A stretch of 64,000 bases of DNA. It comes from Bacteroidota bacterium (GTDB taxonomy: Bacteria; Bacteroidota; Ignavibacteria; Kryptoniales; JAKASW01). The notes under the pieces are model-generated. The model made no database searches and had not been told where the DNA came from. It saw only the letters and a list, made by a program, of their open reading frames with translations. A program made the translations under genes and the position numbers. Of this stretch, positions 47,799-57,815 are shown piece by piece (the stretch's first letter is position 1; every line of letters begins with the position of its first letter). The stretch lies in the NCBI GenBank assembly GCA_021845665.1, contig JAJZVO010000003.1, forward strand, positions 1 through 64,000. Reading direction: 5' to 3'.

Positions 47799-47871
47799 CT
47801 GCCCGGCAAGGGCTCGAACCTTGACTTTCCTGATCCAGAGTCAGGCGTGTTGCCAATTACACCACCGGGCA
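47799..47871 (-). tRNA. tRNA-Gln (anticodon CTG)
   Basis: Minus strand TGCCCGGTGGTGTAATTGGCAACACGCCTGACTCTGGATCAGGAAAGTCAAGGTTCGAGCCCTTGCCGGGCAG. Cloverleaf checked by eye. Confidence 0.92.
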
Positions 47872-48219
47872 ATCTGAAAACGATCTACAAGTGAAAACGC
47901 GAACTTTCTCGCCTCAAACGACCGCTTTCCAATGCGCGCCGCACGGCAAGCACAGGTGAAATTTAAGACCTGCCGGCCAAATTACAAAGTCATTTGCTGA
48001 TGGGCTATTCAAGAACCGGAATCGGAAAACCGATGATTCGGGAAACGGACGGGATGAGCACGGACAAGACTCTAATCAACCCTTGTCCGTAAGATTCGGT
48101 GCTCTTTCGACGTTCTTCGTGTGCATCGATTAGTGAATAGCCCTACCGGACATTTGGCGGTGGGTTGTTCCAAGCTATTCCACACAGAGTAGACTGTAGG
48201 CAACATATTCTCACTGTGA

Positions 48220-48747
48220 TCAGATATGCGCCGCGTCGTACGCCTTAACAGATTTCTTAATAGACTCTTTAGCAGCTTGGGCCCCTTCCCAACCGAAACT
48301 CTTGACGAACTTCCCTTCAAGCTCCTTGTAGGTCTCGAAGAAATGTTCGGCTTCACGGAGAAAGTGCCTTGCCACGTCGGTAATATCGAACACATGGTTA
48401 TAACGAGGATCGAGCGAAGGGACCGCCAATATCTTGCTGTCAGATCCCTTTTCATCGGTCATCACGAGCACCCCCACCGGCCGTGCGCGGAGCAAGAGTC
48501 CGGTCTGCAGCGGCTCCTCGTTTAGAACCAGGACGTCGAGCGGGTCGCCATCATCCCAGAGCGTGTGTGGAATGAACCCGTAGGCGGTGGGATAGTGAAC
48601 GGCTGAGTACAACACACGATCCAGCCTGAAGACTTCGAGTTTCGGATCGTATTCTATTTTAGTGTGAGTTCCTTTCGGTATCTCTATTATGACATTGATT
48701 TCATCCGGCGCGGTATCGCCGATCGGCAATTCCTTTAGATTCGGCAT
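48220..48747 (-). CDS. ppa: Inorganic pyrophosphatase
   Basis: NVIIEIPKGTHTKIEYDPKLEVFRLDRVLYSAVHYPTAYGFIPHTLWDDGDPLDVLVL. Confidence 0.97.
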   Translation of the reverse strand: MPNLKELPIGDTAPDEINVIIEIPKGTHTKIEYDPKLEVFRLDRVLYSAVHYPTAYGFIPHTLWDDGDPLDVLVLNEEPLQTGLLLRARPVGVLVMTDEKGSDSKILAVPSLDPRYNHVFDITDVARHFLREAEHFFETYKELEGKFVKSFGWEGAQAAKESIKKSVKAYDAAHI

Positions 48748-48931
48748 TTACTCTCTCAAACTTTGTTGTAGTTTTCTTTCCTTGAAATGGAGGCTCGGCG
48801 GAGTGTTGACATAAAACCCGGCGAACATGCATCTCACTAACTTCAGATTCTACAACAAAGGGAAAATAGAATTCGTTCTAAGGAACGAGGATCAAGTTAA
48901 GGACCGTGCAGAACCAGTAGGGCCGCTTCGA

Positions 48932-49447
48932 TCAGCGGCCAGTCTTCTCCCTTACGATCTCTATTATCTTCTCGATGCTGACCATTGTTCCGGGACAGCT
49001 CTTCAGGGAATAGATTTCCCGGTGTCCTATTATATGCTCCCTATCGATCGGAATGTTCCAACGCGCGCCTATGCCGGAGACAAGATCAGCGCTCGAATCA
49101 TACATTTCAGCTGTCCATTCGCTCTCTTTATAGCCTTCGTGTTCAATACCTATCGTATAGTAATTGGGGTTGATGAATTTATCGTCTGCGGCATCGCGCT
49201 TGATCAGTGACCACTGCGGGTCGTTCACCCGCCCCGCGTGCCAGGCGGTATCCGACTCCCGCACGTAGTGGTGGATCTCTCCATTGATACCGATGCCGTA
49301 ATGAGCCGACACCTTCGACTTTGGATTTTGGAACCAGCTGTCCGTGCCGGCCAGCATCCCTTCCATGATGTGTATTACGATCGCCTCCGGATAATAGCCT
49401 CTCCTTCCGGCAGAAAAATTCGGACTCGGTATTTCGATTATTTTCAT
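48932..49447 (-). CDS. N-acetylmuramoyl-L-alanine amidase (amidase_2/PGRP-like)
   Basis: AIVIHIMEGMLAGTDSWFQNPKSKVSAHYGIGINGEIHHYVRESDTAWHAGRVN; HREIYSLKSCPG. Confidence 0.9.
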   Translation of the reverse strand: MKIIEIPSPNFSAGRRGYYPEAIVIHIMEGMLAGTDSWFQNPKSKVSAHYGIGINGEIHHYVRESDTAWHAGRVNDPQWSLIKRDAADDKFINPNYYTIGIEHEGYKESEWTAEMYDSSADLVSGIGARWNIPIDREHIIGHREIYSLKSCPGTMVSIEKIIEIVREKTGR

Positions 49448-49714
49448 AGCATCACCATTGTACGGTCCATGTTGAGGTCTCGCTGTACTGCAGACACCCG
49501 GCACCTACGGTACGGCGATGTAGCCAGTTAAATCGAATCCACATAAAAGCAGGCATGGAATTGTTAGGCGGTGATGTGCACTTGGACGGTCCGAGGTTGT
49601 TACCAACTCCGCTGCCGCGAGCATGGCAGGAATCGCGCGGGTTTTCATCTTCCCCTCTTCAGGCCCGATCACATTGACGCTGTTCGGCCGATCTTCTCTC
49701 CAGGAACAAAAAGG

Positions 49715-52210
49715 CTACGCGTCCAGCACACGCCTTATCCCGTCCAGCACTTCCGCTTGCTTGTAAGGCTTCAGTATTATCGCCATAGCCCCCGCTTCCA
49801 GAAGCTCCTCTCTCTCCTCAGGTACAAGGAACCCGGTAGCGGCGACAAATCTAACATCCGGATTAATTGTCTTCATGCGTTTCATCACTTCCAATCCGGA
49901 TAATTTCGGGAGACCATAATCCGAGAAGACAATGTCGATCCCTTTCCACTGCCGCTCGTAAATTTCGACCGCCTGCTCGCCGTCATCGGCGGTAACCACC
50001 TTGTAGCCGCTGGAACTAAGTATAGATATGGCGAGCTCCTTCAACATCTCTTCATCCTCTACCACGAGGACGGTCTCGTCACCTGCGGCCGTTTCCGAAA
50101 CCGTCTCAGTTTTTGCGTGTCCCTCCCCATCTTTAGTATCCCCGGTTGGGATGTAAATAGTGAACGTTGTTCCGCGCTCCGGCTCGCTTGCCACATCGAT
50201 GAAGCCGCCGTGATTCTCAACTATTCCGAAAACAACCGACAATCCAAGACCGGTTCCTTTCCCCGGTCCCTTAGTAGTGAAAAAGGGCTCGAAGACATGC
50301 AGGCGTGTTTCTTCATCCATCCCTTCACCGTTGTCGCTGACCGACAACCGTACATAAGTTTCGGCCGCCGCCCCGTTGAACTTAGACCGGACTTCTTCAC
50401 CGCTTGCCGTGTCCGTCGATATGACCAGGACGCCTGAACCGCGCATGGCGTCGCGTGCGTTCACCGAAAGATTGAGGAGGACCTGATGTATCTGTGTCGA
50501 ATCGGCGGTGACGAGCGGTAGATTGTCATCAAGCTGGCACACCAGCGTCATCGTGCGCGGGAAAGTCTCGTAGAACAGCTTCTGGAGTTCCCGGACACAA
50601 TCGTTCAGGAACACCAGGGAAAAGGAAACCTCACTCTTCCGGGCAAAGGTAAGCATCTGCCTGACAAGGGATGCCCCGCGATCGGCCGCTTGCGTAATCG
50701 CATGCGCACTTTTGATAATTCTTTCGTCGGCACCGCGGGTGCGCTCGATCAGAGACGAGTTTCCAAGTATTATCCCGAGGACATTATTGAAATCGTGCGC
50801 TATCCCGGCGGCGAGAATCCCGATCGACTCCATTTTTTGGGACTGGATCAGTTGCTCCTGGAGCCTTTTGCGCTCGCTCACGTCTTCTTTGATTGCAATG
50901 TAGTGTGTAACATTCAACCCATCGTCCTTCACGGGTGTAATGGTCATCTCCTCGTCGTAGAGGGAGCCGTCTTTCCGGCTGTTTACCAGCTGGCCGTGCC
51001 ACGGTATTCCTGCCGAGATTGTCCCCCACAATTGCTTGTAAAACGACTCGGGCTGTCTTCCTGATTTGAGAATGCGTGGATTTCGTCCTATCACTTCGTC
51101 CACACCGTATCCTGTCAGAGTTGTAAAGGCTGCGTTTACGAACTGTATGTTCGCCTCGCGATCGGTAATGACGACGGCGTTTGCGGCAGACTGTATGGCG
51201 GCCACCCAAAGTCGCATTTCCTCTTCCGCCCTCTTGCGGGAAGTGATGTCGCGGTAGTTGATGACAATCCCCCTGACGGAATTGTTGTCGAGGAGATTGA
51301 CGGCTGTCGCTTCAATATTTCGCCAAGATCCGTCTTTATGCCTGAGACGAAGGTCAACGGTGGCCCTTGAACCCGGCGTCCGAATAAGCTCCTTCAGAGC
51401 GCTCTGTGCCGGGACTCTATCGTCCGGATGAACTGTATCGAATGGCCCGACAAGCTCGTCATTTTCGTAACCAAGTAAGCGCTTCCTCGATGGGCTTCTG
51501 TAGACATTCTCAAGGTCCTTTGTCAGGACGGCAATTGCGTCTGAAGCATTCTCGACCAGGGCACGAAGGTACTCTTCCTTTTCCATCAAGAGTTCTTCCG
51601 CGTGTTTGCGCTCAGTGATATCGCGGATCACCATGCTGGTCCGTTCATTGCCGGACCGGTCCTTTAGAACAGAGCTGGACAGTTCAGCCGGAAATCTCGT
51701 GCCATCTTTCCTGACCAGAGTGAGCTCGCCTCTGAACTTCCCTGTCCGCCGCCGCTCCTCGAGCGCAGCTTTATGTCGCAAGTCTTCGGGGTCAGCAACG
51801 CCTGCGCGGCCCATCGACTTCAGCTCCTCTTCAGTCCAGCCAAAAACCCGGCACGCCGCGGTATTTGCCGATAATATCTCCCCGTCGGGGCTGGTCAGCA
51901 AAATCGCATCGATGCTGTTCTCGAATAATGAGCGGTAATTCTCCTCGCTCGCAATGAGCGCCTCCTCCGCAAGTTGACGGTCCTTTGATTCGGACTCCCA
52001 GTGCCTGAGCTCCTTCTTCAGCAGGATATAGAGCAGAACTGCCGTCACCGTTACGAAAGCCCACCCCTTGTAGGTTTGAATCTCAGAAATGAGCCTGACA
52101 TTGTTTACCAGCATCGCCAAAATCCGATCCGATAGAAGTATCCAGACGACAGAAATGACCCAGTAGATGAGTGCGGTGCTAAGGGAAATCCGGACGGGCT
52201 TGTTCTTCAC
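49715..52210 (-). CDS. Hybrid sensor histidine kinase (multiple PAS, HisKA, HATPase, REC)
   Basis: PAS S-box repeats; AAGIAHDFNNVLGIILGNSSL H-box; GKGTGLGLSVVFGIVENHGG; C-terminal receiver VLVVEDEEMLKELA...VFSDYGLPKLSG...LKPY. Confidence 0.95.
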   Translation of the reverse strand: MKNKPVRISLSTALIYWVISVVWILLSDRILAMLVNNVRLISEIQTYKGWAFVTVTAVLLYILLKKELRHWESESKDRQLAEEALIASEENYRSLFENSIDAILLTSPDGEILSANTAACRVFGWTEEELKSMGRAGVADPEDLRHKAALEERRRTGKFRGELTLVRKDGTRFPAELSSSVLKDRSGNERTSMVIRDITERKHAEELLMEKEEYLRALVENASDAIAVLTKDLENVYRSPSRKRLLGYENDELVGPFDTVHPDDRVPAQSALKELIRTPGSRATVDLRLRHKDGSWRNIEATAVNLLDNNSVRGIVINYRDITSRKRAEEEMRLWVAAIQSAANAVVITDREANIQFVNAAFTTLTGYGVDEVIGRNPRILKSGRQPESFYKQLWGTISAGIPWHGQLVNSRKDGSLYDEEMTITPVKDDGLNVTHYIAIKEDVSERKRLQEQLIQSQKMESIGILAAGIAHDFNNVLGIILGNSSLIERTRGADERIIKSAHAITQAADRGASLVRQMLTFARKSEVSFSLVFLNDCVRELQKLFYETFPRTMTLVCQLDDNLPLVTADSTQIHQVLLNLSVNARDAMRGSGVLVISTDTASGEEVRSKFNGAAAETYVRLSVSDNGEGMDEETRLHVFEPFFTTKGPGKGTGLGLSVVFGIVENHGGFIDVASEPERGTTFTIYIPTGDTKDGEGHAKTETVSETAAGDETVLVVEDEEMLKELAISILSSSGYKVVTADDGEQAVEIYERQWKGIDIVFSDYGLPKLSGLEVMKRMKTINPDVRFVAATGFLVPEEREELLEAGAMAIILKPYKQAEVLDGIRRVLDA

Positions 52211-52454
52211 GCTGCGTCACCCTTTGTTTTTCTAATACAATGAAATACGCTAGTATGATCGCACTAAGATTGTCAGGCTTGTTGAAAATCTAAAGAAACG
52301 GAGAGCCAATTCCAAAAAGCGAATACCGCATGACATCCCACCCCCTGGTACAGGTTTTCCTTTGCGGCAAAGGCCTGGATGCCTGGTGTGTCTCCGGCAC
52401 GCCGTCTGCTGAAAGGCCGGTTCGCCGTTACTGGCCCCCGGACTAATCGACGGG

Positions 52455-54266
52455 TCAGCGCAGCTCGTTCAATATGGGATTTCGGATCGCCCCGATCTCA
52501 TCCTGTCCGGTCTTCAGTTCTTCGAATACCGTGATGGTGTTCTTCCCCTTCTTCAGCCACGGCGCCGGCACGTAAATGGTCTGCTGCGGCCCAATGTCCC
52601 AGTATCTTCCGAGGTTGTGCCCGTTTATCCAGACACATCCTTTTCCCCAGTCTCTCATGTCCAGGAAGGTGTCGCCGACCTTCTCGAGGGTGAAGCTTCC
52701 TTCTCTTATGACGGGATATTGGAAATCTCCTTTCAGCTCAGATCTTGTACGCGGTTGCGTCGTGAATGGAAAGCGGTACATTTCCCATCCATCTATCACA
52801 CTTCCTTCGAGTGTCACTTCCTTAGTAATTCCCTGGTGGTTGTCGTTGATGTACTTTCCGTAATTTATCCGCCCGAGATTCTCGACAAAAATGTCGAGCG
52901 TGTTCAGGCTCTCCGGTAGATCGACCTTGCAGGAATCCTGTGCCAGCATCCTGTTGAGGACAGCAACCCTTTTCCCGTTCACGAAGATGATCCCGTAATC
53001 TCTCAGACGGTCTATGTATAATTCCCCCGATACGGGCCCCTTCACGTGTGTGCGGTACATAACGTAACCGTATGCCTGGTGAAGAGCTTCGAAGGTAAGG
53101 GGATTTTCCGAGCGGACAGGTGAGGGAAGGTCATGGATTAGATCGGTCACATATTCGAGCTTGAACTCCGGAATGGTTATCACCCTTTCAACCGGGGGAA
53201 CTTTCGGGAGCTTAGTGCCGGGAGGGAGATACTTCTCGATCACCTTTCTCAGGGCGAAAAATTTCGGAGTCGGGTGTCCCGCTTCATCTATCGGGGCATC
53301 GTAGTCGTAGCTGCTTATCTGAGGCGAGTAAGTCATGGGACCGGAATAGTTGGCCCCGTTCATGAATCCCCTCGTAGTCCCGCCGTGGGCCATGTACATG
53401 TTGACGGAAAGTCCGTGGGAAAGTATGGTGTTAAGTTGTTCCACGCACGTCTTCGTCGAGACAGTGTTGAAGGGCTTCCCCCAGCTGTCGAACCACCCCG
53501 GATACCATTCGCCGATGAAGAACGGCCCATGGCCGTCGTGGTTTTCCCTGACGACTTTCTCGATATGCCTGATATCGATTGAACCGTCCACCGCGGGAAG
53601 TGCCCCCTTGACAGAGCCCTTGGAAACGTTGTCGATCCCATCGAGCGTATAAAATGGCACATTGAATCCGGCGTCCCTCATCATCTGCTCGTTTATGCTG
53701 AGATACTTCTTGTCGTCGCCGTATGAACCATACTCATTTTCGATCTGGACCATAAGTATCGGCCCGTCGTGAGTAATTTGTAGAGGTGCGAGTTGCTTAC
53801 CGAGCTGCTCGTAATATGCTTTCATCAATTTCAAGAACTTCGGGTCACGGCTCCGCACTTTCAGTCCATTTATGTTGAGAAGCCAATATGGGTAGCCACC
53901 AAACTCCCACTCTGCACATGCGTAAGCGCTAGGTCTTATCAGGACCCATAACCCTTCCTGCTGTGCCATCTTAACGAAGGCCGCAACGTCCGCGTTACCC
54001 TTGAAGTTGAATTTCCCCGGCTCCGGCTCTTCCTGGTTCCAGAAGACGTAAGTGCATATCGTGTTCAGCCCCATCGCTTTCGCCATTCGGAGCCTGGCAC
54101 GCCAGTAGGCTCTGGGTATTCGAGCGAAATGCATCTCGCCGCTTATGATCTGGAACGGCTTGCCGTCAAGGAGGAAATGATTTCCGGAAATCTTGAAAGT
54201 GTGCGCCTGTACACCCGGCACAGTAACGCACGCTGCGAACAGCAGGGCTGCAACTATGTTTCTCAT
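52455..54266 (-). CDS. Glycoside hydrolase family 35 beta-galactosidase
   Basis: GKPFQIISGEMHFARIPRAYWRARLRMAKAMGLNTICTYVFWNQEEPEPGKFNF; MVQIENEYGSYG; FIGEWYPGWFDSWG. Confidence 0.95.
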   Translation of the reverse strand: MRNIVAALLFAACVTVPGVQAHTFKISGNHFLLDGKPFQIISGEMHFARIPRAYWRARLRMAKAMGLNTICTYVFWNQEEPEPGKFNFKGNADVAAFVKMAQQEGLWVLIRPSAYACAEWEFGGYPYWLLNINGLKVRSRDPKFLKLMKAYYEQLGKQLAPLQITHDGPILMVQIENEYGSYGDDKKYLSINEQMMRDAGFNVPFYTLDGIDNVSKGSVKGALPAVDGSIDIRHIEKVVRENHDGHGPFFIGEWYPGWFDSWGKPFNTVSTKTCVEQLNTILSHGLSVNMYMAHGGTTRGFMNGANYSGPMTYSPQISSYDYDAPIDEAGHPTPKFFALRKVIEKYLPPGTKLPKVPPVERVITIPEFKLEYVTDLIHDLPSPVRSENPLTFEALHQAYGYVMYRTHVKGPVSGELYIDRLRDYGIIFVNGKRVAVLNRMLAQDSCKVDLPESLNTLDIFVENLGRINYGKYINDNHQGITKEVTLEGSVIDGWEMYRFPFTTQPRTRSELKGDFQYPVIREGSFTLEKVGDTFLDMRDWGKGCVWINGHNLGRYWDIGPQQTIYVPAPWLKKGKNTITVFEELKTGQDEIGAIRNPILNELR

Positions 54267-54440
54267 CTCGAAGTCCTCTTACTTCCGCCGTAGGTTTGCT
54301 GCCAATAAGAACTATCTCGGACTGCCTCACGCAGATAAATAGAGAAGCACGGAGAATAGCGGTTCTCCGTGCACTGAAGTCATCAGGCCGATTGCTGTGA
54401 ATCTCCATGAAACGCGTGTCGAGAGCGGTTGTGCACTCTA

Positions 54441-54558
54441 CTAGTGCCCATCCAACTATCATTTGCTAACTTGGTCCCGCCAAAAGCGAGCGGGATGCTC
54501 ATTCCAACAATAATTTTACCTGCACGTTGTTTGGTAAAATTAGTTGGAATGGCACTAG
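54441..54558. mobile_element. MITE-like inverted-repeat element with CTAG ends
   Basis: Ends CTAGTGCCCATCCAACT / AGTTGGAATGGCACTAG match 16/17 after reverse complementing. Internal hairpin CATTCCAAC-aa-TAATTTTACC / GGTAAAATTA-GTTGGAATG. Confidence 0.7.
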
Positions 54559-55685
54559 AACGCACCGCCGTAAGGGGTTTTTGTAATCCACGTCATCCCG
54601 TCCTGCCTGATATGGACAGTCTTCTTCCCGTCCTTGCTCTCTATTCTTCCTTCGAAGAGGTCGGGAGTGACATAAATCTTCGGTGGAAGAATATAGCCTT
54701 TGGCAGGGATGAATTTTATGTTGAGCTTCGAGAGATCGGGCGTAAATTTATGATGATTCATGAAATATTGCCGCTCGGCGTAGTAAACGAGACGCAGATC
54801 CCATTTTGCATCCTCGACGTTGTGCCACACGAACTTGTCGTGGCCTTCGCCGACCTTCTTGGTGGAGAATTGCACGAACCCCCACATCTCAGGGTAGTGC
54901 ATGTCGATGATTCCCTGCGGCGACCAGACCCAGTTGTAGAGCGGAAGGTACTGCCCGGTCTTCGGATCTCTTTCTTTGAAGTAAGCCCCGTTCTTAACGC
55001 CAAGATGCCATTCCACTCGCGAGAAATTGATGCGCCACTGCTGACCTTCCTTCGGCGGTGCACCTTTCAAGGCACACTGCCCAAGCACCGACCATGGGAA
55101 GGCTGCCTCGACCGTCCAGCCGGTATCTACATCCGCCGGGTTATTAATTGTACCATGAAGCCCGATGCCGACCTTCAGGCCGACATCATTCCAGGCGTTC
55201 ACCGCGGCATCCTGCACATCCCTGTAAGGCGCTCTCAGCAGAAGATCCCAGACGGTTCCAAACGCGTTTATCTCCGTCTCGTAATATGGCTGCGTGCTCC
55301 CGTTAGGATCTATGAACACTTCGAAGTCGTTGTTATCGAATATGACCGTGTCTCGTTCTCTCAATGTGGCCCACAAGTTCGGCTCCTGAAGCTTTGCACC
55401 GATATAGAGGTACTTGCTGTCCCAGAGCATCTTTACCCTGGTCTTGTAAATCGGAAGCGGCTGTGAGGGCCCTTGAATGTCCACAAAGTAAGATGTCCAC
55501 TTGGCTTTCTTCCATGACGGTTCGTTCAGATGACCGTCGATCTTGATCGGTCCGTCAGCGCGGTAGCAGACGTAATGTTTCGGGGCGAAAGGAATTATCG
55601 GAACGGGGAATATCTTCTTTCCGCCGGCTAATGCATACCCACTGCAACTGACAACTGCTGCCAAAACAAGAAGCATCTTCTTCAT
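54555..55685 (-). CDS. CBM9-like (carbohydrate-binding family 9-like) secreted protein
   Basis: CYRADGPIKIDGHLNEPSWKKAKWTSYFVDIQG...VKMLWDSKYLYIGAKLQEPNLWATLRERDTVIFDNNDFEVFIDPNG. Confidence 0.88.
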   Translation of the reverse strand: MKKMLLVLAAVVSCSGYALAGGKKIFPVPIIPFAPKHYVCYRADGPIKIDGHLNEPSWKKAKWTSYFVDIQGPSQPLPIYKTRVKMLWDSKYLYIGAKLQEPNLWATLRERDTVIFDNNDFEVFIDPNGSTQPYYETEINAFGTVWDLLLRAPYRDVQDAAVNAWNDVGLKVGIGLHGTINNPADVDTGWTVEAAFPWSVLGQCALKGAPPKEGQQWRINFSRVEWHLGVKNGAYFKERDPKTGQYLPLYNWVWSPQGIIDMHYPEMWGFVQFSTKKVGEGHDKFVWHNVEDAKWDLRLVYYAERQYFMNHHKFTPDLSKLNIKFIPAKGYILPPKIYVTPDLFEGRIESKDGKKTVHIRQDGMTWITKTPYGGAF

Positions 55686-56089
55686 TCTTTACTCCGGTTG
55701 AATTATTTGAATCACTTGATGGGATAATTTTGACGACCTCTTTATGAGAACCAAGAACGAGAGCAATTGATAGTTGTCCTCAAAGTGAATCGTTTGTTCC
55801 AATCCAGGGTGCCAAACACTCTCGGCTGGTATATTCACTGTCCGAATATACCTTACGACCTGCAAAGATGTCAAGTAATATATCGAGCTTTGCTCGCAAC
55901 AGAAATGGGCCGTATTCTAATGCCGCCGCTTCCCCTCGTCCGTCGACCTCGCCCGAAAACTTGCTCTCAGAAGATACCCTTTCGTGAAATCTGTGAATAC
56001 AATTTGGCGCGGCTCGTCATAGTTATCACGATCTGCCGCCCCTACGGAGTCAAACGGTCTGATTATAACACCGCCGGCGGCCACTACCG

Positions 56090-57592
56090 TTACCCCAGCC
56101 CCGAGCCAACGATATCAGTCACTTTTTCGCCGCCCGTATTGACTTCATCTCCCTCAATCGCCTCCCGTTCGTTCTTCATTGCCTCTGCTATTTCCTCAAA
56201 GCTGTGGCCGCTCGCCGGAGTCAGCAAGCTGATAATTACATGTACCACCGTACCTGCTGCGACCGCGGGCAAGATAGGGACGCTCAATAATCCCGCTTTC
56301 GAATGGAACACCATTAGCGAAAGCGCAACTGCAGGCGTCATGACAAGGGCCGCCAATGCTCCCTGCCAGTTGGAGCGTTTCCAGAAACGGCCGAGGAGTA
56401 TTATGACCGCGAGCCCGGCAGCCGTGAGCGGGAGGAAATTCAATACGAAGCCTACGATGTTGGTCGCCCGAAGTGCAACGGCCGTCGAAAGCACAAATGC
56501 TCCTATGAGACCCAACCTCGTCGCAGCTACCGGGTGCTTCGGGTAACGGCGTACCACTGAGTAGTAAATATGCCTGATGAAGAATGAACCGATTGCGCTG
56601 GCACTGCCGCTGGCTGAGGAAAAGATCGCCGAGCCGATGGCTACCGTCAAAAGGGCGGCAAGCCATGGTGGCAGTGCATTCAGTATGAGCCATGGGAGCG
56701 CCAGGTCGGGATGCGAGAGAGCCGGATTCAGCTTTAACACGTACATTCCGGCAATGCCGATGGAAGCTGAAAAGAAGACGACGACGGTACCCGCAATCAG
56801 CATGCTCCACCTGGCAACGAACTCGCTTCTTGCTCCGTACACGGAGAGCCTCCGGCCCGGCTCAGCAACGATGCCCAGGACCAGCACTACGATGAGTCCT
56901 GTCAGTCGAAGCCAGCCAAACGATTCAATGCCCAGAAAAGTAAAATACGCCCCGGGCACCGAAGCGTGCAGGCCCGAAAGGCCGCCCACATCTGTCAACG
57001 CAACCTTAGCCAGCGAACCGAACCCCACAAGGAGAAGAATACCCTGGAGGAAAGCGACGTAGACCACGGCTCGCAGTCCACCGGGAATGCACAGCACCGC
57101 AATGATTACTCCCGCCGCGACGATGCTGAGCCTCGGCCCCAGACCTAAGATTGCATTTAGAACGGCACCTCCCCCCATGATCTGCACCGTAAGCCAACCG
57201 AGTTGAGAAAGGAAAAGGCTTATGTTTGAAAATTCCATTACGGCCCGATTCTGTCCGTAGTAGCACGCGATTTCCTCGCCGAGCGTCATGAAGTTGTAGC
57301 GCCGCATAGAGGCGAATAGAAAACCTGTGACAAGCACCCCGAGCCCAAGCGACATAGGGTATGCGCTCCCCGCCCATCCGTGTTGAAACGCCAGACCTGA
57401 CGCCCCGATCGTGGCTCCGGTCCCGACGCATGTCCCGGCTATGCTTCCGGTCAGGATCCAAAACGGAATCCGCCGTCCGGCGATGAGATAGTCCTCGGCT
57501 TTCCTGACGCGGGCGGCGAAGAAGATTGACAAGATAGATATGAAAGAAGCGTAGATACCCAACCCGAAGAGTATGGTTGTCCGTGTCGTCAC
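56090..57592 (-). CDS. Sodium:solute symporter family protein
   Basis: Multiple TM helices; ARVRKAEDYLIAGRRIPFWILTGSIAGTCVGTGATIGASGLAFQHGWAG. Confidence 0.88.
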   Translation of the reverse strand: MTTRTTILFGLGIYASFISILSIFFAARVRKAEDYLIAGRRIPFWILTGSIAGTCVGTGATIGASGLAFQHGWAGSAYPMSLGLGVLVTGFLFASMRRYNFMTLGEEIACYYGQNRAVMEFSNISLFLSQLGWLTVQIMGGGAVLNAILGLGPRLSIVAAGVIIAVLCIPGGLRAVVYVAFLQGILLLVGFGSLAKVALTDVGGLSGLHASVPGAYFTFLGIESFGWLRLTGLIVVLVLGIVAEPGRRLSVYGARSEFVARWSMLIAGTVVVFFSASIGIAGMYVLKLNPALSHPDLALPWLILNALPPWLAALLTVAIGSAIFSSASGSASAIGSFFIRHIYYSVVRRYPKHPVAATRLGLIGAFVLSTAVALRATNIVGFVLNFLPLTAAGLAVIILLGRFWKRSNWQGALAALVMTPAVALSLMVFHSKAGLLSVPILPAVAAGTVVHVIISLLTPASGHSFEEIAEAMKNEREAIEGDEVNTGGEKVTDIVGSGLG

Positions 57593-57815
57593 TTGTACTT
57601 AGTCAATTTCCTTCCATCAGTTGTTGTTTAGTCTGCCAGTATCCGCCGAGTCGATGCGGTACGGGATAGACCCTGCCCGCCTCAAAGGCGTGAAGCAACG
57701 CGAGAGCCCTTACAGTCTAACCACCGTGAACGGATAAATCAATGAAATGCGCCTGTTGCCGACGTGCTCTCGACAGACATGCACCCCGGGGAACGCGAAG
57801 GAAACGGGTACAAGC

